NCBI GenBank assembly: GCA_963849885.1
Contig: CAWKIV010000013.1
Coordinates: 372,001 to 436,000 of the forward strand
From: CADCTP01 sp963849885
GTDB lineage: Bacteria > Actinomycetota > Actinomycetes > Mycobacteriales > CADCTP01
Direction of reading: 5' to 3'
Length of the DNA: 64,000 nt
The translations under genes were made by a program, and so were the position numbers. Below the pieces are notes generated by a model. The model ran no database searches. It was not told where the DNA came from and saw nothing but the letters and a program-made list of their open reading frames with translations. Positions 60,646 to 64,000 of this stretch are shown piece after piece; the first letter of the stretch is position 1, and each line of letters opens with the position of its first letter.

Positions 60646-62343
60646 ATGTCCGACTCCGCCACCGCGTCCGCCCAGCTGGCCGAGCTCGCCGACCGAGCCT
60701 GGACCGTGGCGCTGGACGCCGATCCGCTCGACGCGACCGCCCTGGGCGAGCGCCGCTACGACGCGCTGCTGGCCGACAACACGCCGGCCGGCCTGGCCGC
60801 GACCGACCGGGAGCTGCGCGAGCTGCGGCGCCGGGCCGAGGCGCTGCCGGCGGCCGGGCTGACCGGGGACGACCGGGTCAACCGGTCCGCGCTGGTCGCC
60901 TTCCTCGACGCCCAGCTGGCCACCCAGCTCCCGCTGCGGGCGGACTGGAGCGTCGACCCGATGGTCGGCCCGCAGGTCTCGCTGCTCACCATCGGGGCGT
61001 ACCAGCCGGTCGACGAGCCGGAGCAGGCGGCCGCGGCGCTGGCGCGGTGGCGGCGGATGGGCCCGTACGTCGACCAGTACGCGGCGAACGTCCGGTCCGC
61101 GCTGGCCGGCGGCCGGGTGCCGGCGGCGGCGCTGGTCGGCAAGGTGATCGCCCAGCTGGACGACCTGCTGGCCCGGCCGGCCGCCGAGTCCGCGCTGCTC
61201 GACCCGACCCGCCAGGAGCGTCCGCAGTGGACGGACGCGGAGCGGGACCGGTTCGACGCCGAGCTGACCGGCGTGGTCCGCGACCGGGTGCTGCCGGCCT
61301 TCGCCCGGCTGCGGGCGCTGCTGGCCGACGAGGTGCTGCCGGCCGGCCGCCCGGACGAGCGGGCCGGGCTGGGCCACCTGCCCGGCGGCCCGGCGCTGTA
61401 CGAGCAGGCCGTCCGCGGCTTCGGCACCGCCGGGCTGACCGCCGAGGAGGTGCACGAGATCGGCCTGCGCGAGGTCGCCCGCAACGACGAGCAGCTGGTC
61501 GAGCTCGGCGCCCGCACGCTCGGCACCGCCGGCCTGGCCGCCACCCTGGACCGGCTCCGCGCCGCCGGCGACCTCGGCTTCGGCGGCCGGGCGGAGATGG
61601 TCGAGGCGGCCCGGCGGGCGGTGGCCCGGGCCGAGGCGGCGGTGCCGGACTGGTTCGGCCTGTGGCACAGCGCGCCGTGCGAGGTGCTGCCCGCGCCGGC
61701 GCACGAGGAGGCCGACGCGCCGCCGGGCTACTACCGCTCGCCGGCGGCGAACGGCAGCCGCCCGGGCCAGTTCCTGGTGAACACGCTGGACCCGGCCAGC
61801 CGCCCGCGGTTCCTGCTGGAGGCGACCTCCTACCACGAGGCGGTGCCGGGCCATCACCTGCAGTCCGACGTCGGCCGGCGGCTGACCGGGCTGCCGGCCT
61901 TCCGCCGGCACGCGGTCGCCCCGGCGTACGCGGAGGGCTGGGGGCTGTACGCCGAGCTGCTCGCCGACGAGATGGGTCTCTACTCCGGCGACCTGGACCG
62001 GCTCGGCGCCCGCGCGCTGGACGCGCTGCGGTCCTGCCGGCTGGTGGTCGACAGTGGACTGCACGCGCTCGGCTGGACCCGGCGGCAGGCGATCGACTTC
62101 GTGCTCGCCCACACCACGCTGACCGAGCGGGCCGCGGCCGGCGAGGTGGACCGCTACCTGGCCTGGCCCGGGCAGGCGCTGTCGTACAAGCTGGGCCAGC
62201 TGGAGATCACCGCGCTGCGGGCGGAGGCGCGGGCCCGGCAGGGCGGCCGCTTCGACATCCGGGCCTTCCACGACGTGGTGCTCGCGCAGGGCGGGCTGCC
62301 GCTGGTCACCCTGCGCGAGGTGGTCACCGCGGCGCTGCCCTAG
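60646..62343 (+). CDS. DUF885 family protein (putative metallopeptidase)
   Basis: A 565-residue protein of the DUF885 family, helical and thermolysin/M3-like. It has a zinc-binding-like TSYHEAVPGHHLQSDVGRR (HExxxGHH), followed about 40 residues later by YAEGWGLYAELLADEMGLYS, which supplies the glutamate. Other family blocks are WSVDPMVGPQVSLLTIGAYQ, GYYRSPAANGSRPGQFLVNT and WPGQALSYKLGQLEITALRA. No signal peptide is seen, so it is probably cytoplasmic. ATG 60646 has CATACT 8 bases before. It overlaps the convergent acyl carrier gene by 20 bases. Confidence 0.9.
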   Translation: MSDSATASAQLAELADRAWTVALDADPLDATALGERRYDALLADNTPAGLAATDRELRELRRRAEALPAAGLTGDDRVNRSALVAFLDAQLATQLPLRADWSVDPMVGPQVSLLTIGAYQPVDEPEQAAAALARWRRMGPYVDQYAANVRSALAGGRVPAAALVGKVIAQLDDLLARPAAESALLDPTRQERPQWTDAERDRFDAELTGVVRDRVLPAFARLRALLADEVLPAGRPDERAGLGHLPGGPALYEQAVRGFGTAGLTAEEVHEIGLREVARNDEQLVELGARTLGTAGLAATLDRLRAAGDLGFGGRAEMVEAARRAVARAEAAVPDWFGLWHSAPCEVLPAPAHEEADAPPGYYRSPAANGSRPGQFLVNTLDPASRPRFLLEATSYHEAVPGHHLQSDVGRRLTGLPAFRRHAVAPAYAEGWGLYAELLADEMGLYSGDLDRLGARALDALRSCRLVVDSGLHALGWTRRQAIDFVLAHTTLTERAAAGEVDRYLAWPGQALSYKLGQLEITALRAEARARQGGRFDIRAFHDVVLAQGGLPLVTLREVVTAALP

Positions 62344-62581
62344 CGGCGACGAAGCCGGCCAGCGTGCCGACGGTGGCCAGCGAGTCGAGGTCGAGGTCCT
62401 CGTCCGCGACGTCGACGCCGAGGTCGCGGCGGATCGCGGCGAGCAGCCGGACCACCGTCGCCGAGTCCAGCCCGAGGCCGCCGGACAGCAGCGGGGTGTC
62501 CGCGGGCAGCCCGGCCGCCGCCGGGTCGCCGACCGTCTCGGCCAGCAGCCGCCGCACCGCCGCCTCAGCCCGGGTGGTCAC
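62324..62581 (-). CDS. Acyl carrier protein
   Basis: An 85-residue carrier protein with the phosphopantetheine site LGLDSATVVRLLAAIRRDLG (Ser of LGLDS) and the helix-3 region EDLDLDSLATVGTLAGFVAA. It differs from fatty-acid AcpP and looks like the free-standing ACPs that work with FkbH-like enzymes. GTG 62581 overlaps the stop of the FkbH-like gene (GTGA), so the two are coupled. The likely job is to hold a glyceryl or related C3 unit. Confidence 0.9.
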   Translation of the reverse strand: MTTRAEAAVRRLLAETVGDPAAAGLPADTPLLSGGLGLDSATVVRLLAAIRRDLGVDVADEDLDLDSLATVGTLAGFVAARAAPR

Positions 62582-63594
62582 GGGGCGACCAGCCGGTCGT
62601 CCACCGCGACCCAGTCCGGGTACGCCGGCTCGGCGGCCAGCTCGCGGGCGAAGACCGCGGTGTCGCCGTGCCGGGCGGCCGCCGCGAAGCCGGCCTGCCG
62701 CAGACCCAGCCGGACCGGCACGTTGCGCTCGGTCAGCCGGCACGGCACCGCCAGCCGGCCCGCCCCGCGGGACCGGGCCAGCCGGGCCAGGCCGGTCAGC
62801 AGCAGCGGCAGCGCGCCCCGGCCGCCGGCCCGGCAGGACACGGCGGCCAGCTCGACCGTCCACTCCGGACCGGCCGGCGCGGGCACGGTGCCGACGCCGA
62901 CCACGCCGTCGGCGCCGAACCGGTCGGTCAGCTCGAGCACCGCGACCACCCCGCCCGGCCGGTACGGCGCGCCGGTCGAGTTGTACTGGGTGGTCCGCCG
63001 GGCCAGCTCGGCCAGCCGGTCGGCGTCCGCCGGCGCGGCCGGGCGGAGCACCGCGCGCAGCTCGCACCAGCGCAGGAAGTCCTCGTCGCCGCCGGCGAAC
63101 GCGGCCCGGGCCGCCCGCCGCGACGCCCGCCGCCGGTAGCTGTCCACCCGGGACCGGCCGGCCGCGGTCACCGGACCCGGGTCGAACTCGGGCCAGCCCA
63201 GCGCGTCCGGCACCTCCTCCGGGGCGAGCACGACCACCTCGGGCAGCGAGCGCTCCACGTCGGCCCGCTCGAACGGGTCGTCGTCGACGAACGCGACCGA
63301 GCCGAGCTGCACCTCCAGCTCCTCGGCGATCCGGCGCAGCGCGTCGGCCTTGCGACCCCAGCCGTACTGCGGTGCCACGAACCGCCCGGCCAGCGCCGGG
63401 TCCGCCTCCACCACCGCGCCGACCGACGCCGGGTTGCGGGAGGCGACGCTGACCAGGATGCCCCGCCCGGCCAGGGTGTCCAGTGCGGACAGCACCTCCG
63501 GGCGCGGCGGGGTGGGCGCCTCCAGCACGACCCCCGGCCACACCGTGCCGTCCAGGTCCCAGACCACCACCTTGACCGGAGGCCCGGCGGTCAC
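62578..63594 (-). CDS. FkbH-like HAD-IIIC phosphatase/acyl-transfer protein
   Basis: A 338-residue protein. The N-terminal HAD domain has the nucleophile motif VVWDLDGTVWPGVVLE, ILVSVASRNPASVGAVVEAD, and VQLGSVAFVDDDPFERADVE. The C-terminal half is GNAT-like (RLAELARRTTQYNSTGAPYR, then LTERNVPVRLGLRQAGFAAA). FkbH proteins take a C3 unit from 1,3-bisphosphoglycerate and load it on an ACP as glyceryl-ACP. The ACP is encoded next, with a 4-base overlap; upstream there is a 4-base overlap with a GNAT gene. GTG 63594. Confidence 0.88.
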   Translation of the reverse strand: MTAGPPVKVVVWDLDGTVWPGVVLEAPTPPRPEVLSALDTLAGRGILVSVASRNPASVGAVVEADPALAGRFVAPQYGWGRKADALRRIAEELEVQLGSVAFVDDDPFERADVERSLPEVVVLAPEEVPDALGWPEFDPGPVTAAGRSRVDSYRRRASRRAARAAFAGGDEDFLRWCELRAVLRPAAPADADRLAELARRTTQYNSTGAPYRPGGVVAVLELTDRFGADGVVGVGTVPAPAGPEWTVELAAVSCRAGGRGALPLLLTGLARLARSRGAGRLAVPCRLTERNVPVRLGLRQAGFAAAARHGDTAVFARELAAEPAYPDWVAVDDRLVAP

Positions 63595-64000
63595 AGCTGC
63601 TTCCGCATGGACAGGTGCTCGGCGGCGAAGCCGAGCTTCGCGTAGACCGCCCGCATCGCCACGTTGCGCATGTGGACCTTGCCCACCACCTCGGTGACGC
63701 CGCGCTCGCCGGCGGCGGCGAGCGCCGCGTCCAGCAGCTGCTCGGCGACCGCGCCGCGGCCGGCCACGTCGCTGGTGGCCAGCGAGCGGAGGTTGCCGTA
63801 GCGGTCGCCGGTCAGCGAGTTGGTCCGGCCGGACAGCCAGACCCAGCCGACCACGGCGCCGTCCCGGACCGCGACCAGCGCGACCTCGTCCGGCTTGCCC
63901 AGCGAGCCGGCGACCCGCCGCCGGTGCAGCGCCGGGTCGGTGACCGCCTCGGCGCCGAACGAGATGCGGGCGATCTCGATCTCGTACGCCACCAGCGGGT
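63591..64000 (-). CDS. GNAT-family N-acetyltransferase (5' end probably outside window)
   Basis: The visible part reads AYEIEIARISFGAEAVTDPA, EVALVAVRDGAVVGWVWLSG, RSLATSDVAGRGAVAEQLLD with the acetyl-CoA loop, VVGKVHMRNVAMRAVYAKLG and FAAEHLSMRKQL. A GTG at 63,992 is possible, but it has no ribosome site and the frame stays open to the window edge, so the gene is probably longer. Its stop overlaps the FkbH-like gene. In such cassettes the GNAT may acylate the ACP-bound product or a small molecule; this is inference. Confidence 0.8.
   Translation of the reverse strand, partial: PLVAYEIEIARISFGAEAVTDPALHRRRVAGSLGKPDEVALVAVRDGAVVGWVWLSGRTNSLTGDRYGNLRSLATSDVAGRGAVAEQLLDAALAAAGERGVTEVVGKVHMRNVAMRAVYAKLGFAAEHLSMRKQL

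Overview
The window comes from a very GC-rich chromosome (third codon positions almost all G or C) of an actinomycete. Markers of that group are a decaprenyl-phosphate phosphoribosyltransferase, an RpfB-type resuscitation-promoting factor, a Pmt protein mannosyltransferase divergent from rsmI, the Glp-RimJ-SepX division cluster, an MT0933-like protein, and many genes that appear leaderless. Genus cannot be fixed by reading alone; a Micromonosporales-like genome would fit.

Positions 1-22,000 hold an exopolysaccharide or cell-surface glycan locus. It contains an initiating polyprenyl sugar-phosphotransferase, GT2, GT4, GT87 and GT39-like transferases, an O-antigen-ligase/polymerase-like membrane protein, a Wzz-type protein fused to a degenerate ATPase, three membrane O-acyltransferases, a UDP-glucuronate decarboxylase (UDP-xylose synthase), a decaprenyl-phosphate phosphoribosyltransferase, a secreted SGNH hydrolase with eight fibronectin III repeats, and a secreted beta-helix protein. 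The beta-helix gene lies behind a clear c-di-AMP (ydaO/yuaA) riboswitch.

Positions 22,000-42,000 are housekeeping: pth, rplY, prs, glmU, tRNA-Gln, a fatty-acid desaturase with a TetR regulator, an ABC-F ATPase, ispE, rsmA, rpfB, tatD-type DNase, metG, rsmI/pmt, a UDP-glucose pyrophosphorylase, a C39-like secreted peptidase and tRNA-Ala. Positions 42,000-50,750 carry sepX/glpR, a RimJ-like acetyltransferase, glp (moeA-like), a 5-formyl-THF cyclo-ligase, an FmdB zinc ribbon, a CpaB/SAF protein, mscL, an MT0933-like protein and moaD, moaE, mog, moaC.

Positions 50,820-55,965 encode two overlapping paralogous receptor Ser/Thr kinases. The first has lost the key catalytic residues and reads as a pseudokinase; the second is intact. 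They share a related extracellular domain, so they look like a paired receptor system, and this is the most interesting unit here. The end of the window has an AraC regulator, a DUF2000 protein, a luciferase-like monooxygenase coupled to an SCO6745-like protein, AlkB, a SAM hydrolase (DUF62), a DUF885 protein, and an ACP/FkbH-like/GNAT cassette that runs to the right edge.

One caution applies throughout. About a dozen otherwise convincing genes are broken by 1-2 base indels, nearly all in GC-rich low-complexity or repeat DNA. The pattern suggests uncorrected sequencing errors more than pseudogenes, but in a few minisatellites (rsmA/ispE, the SAF gene) real slippage is possible. Such genes are listed over their full inferred span with the shift site stated.
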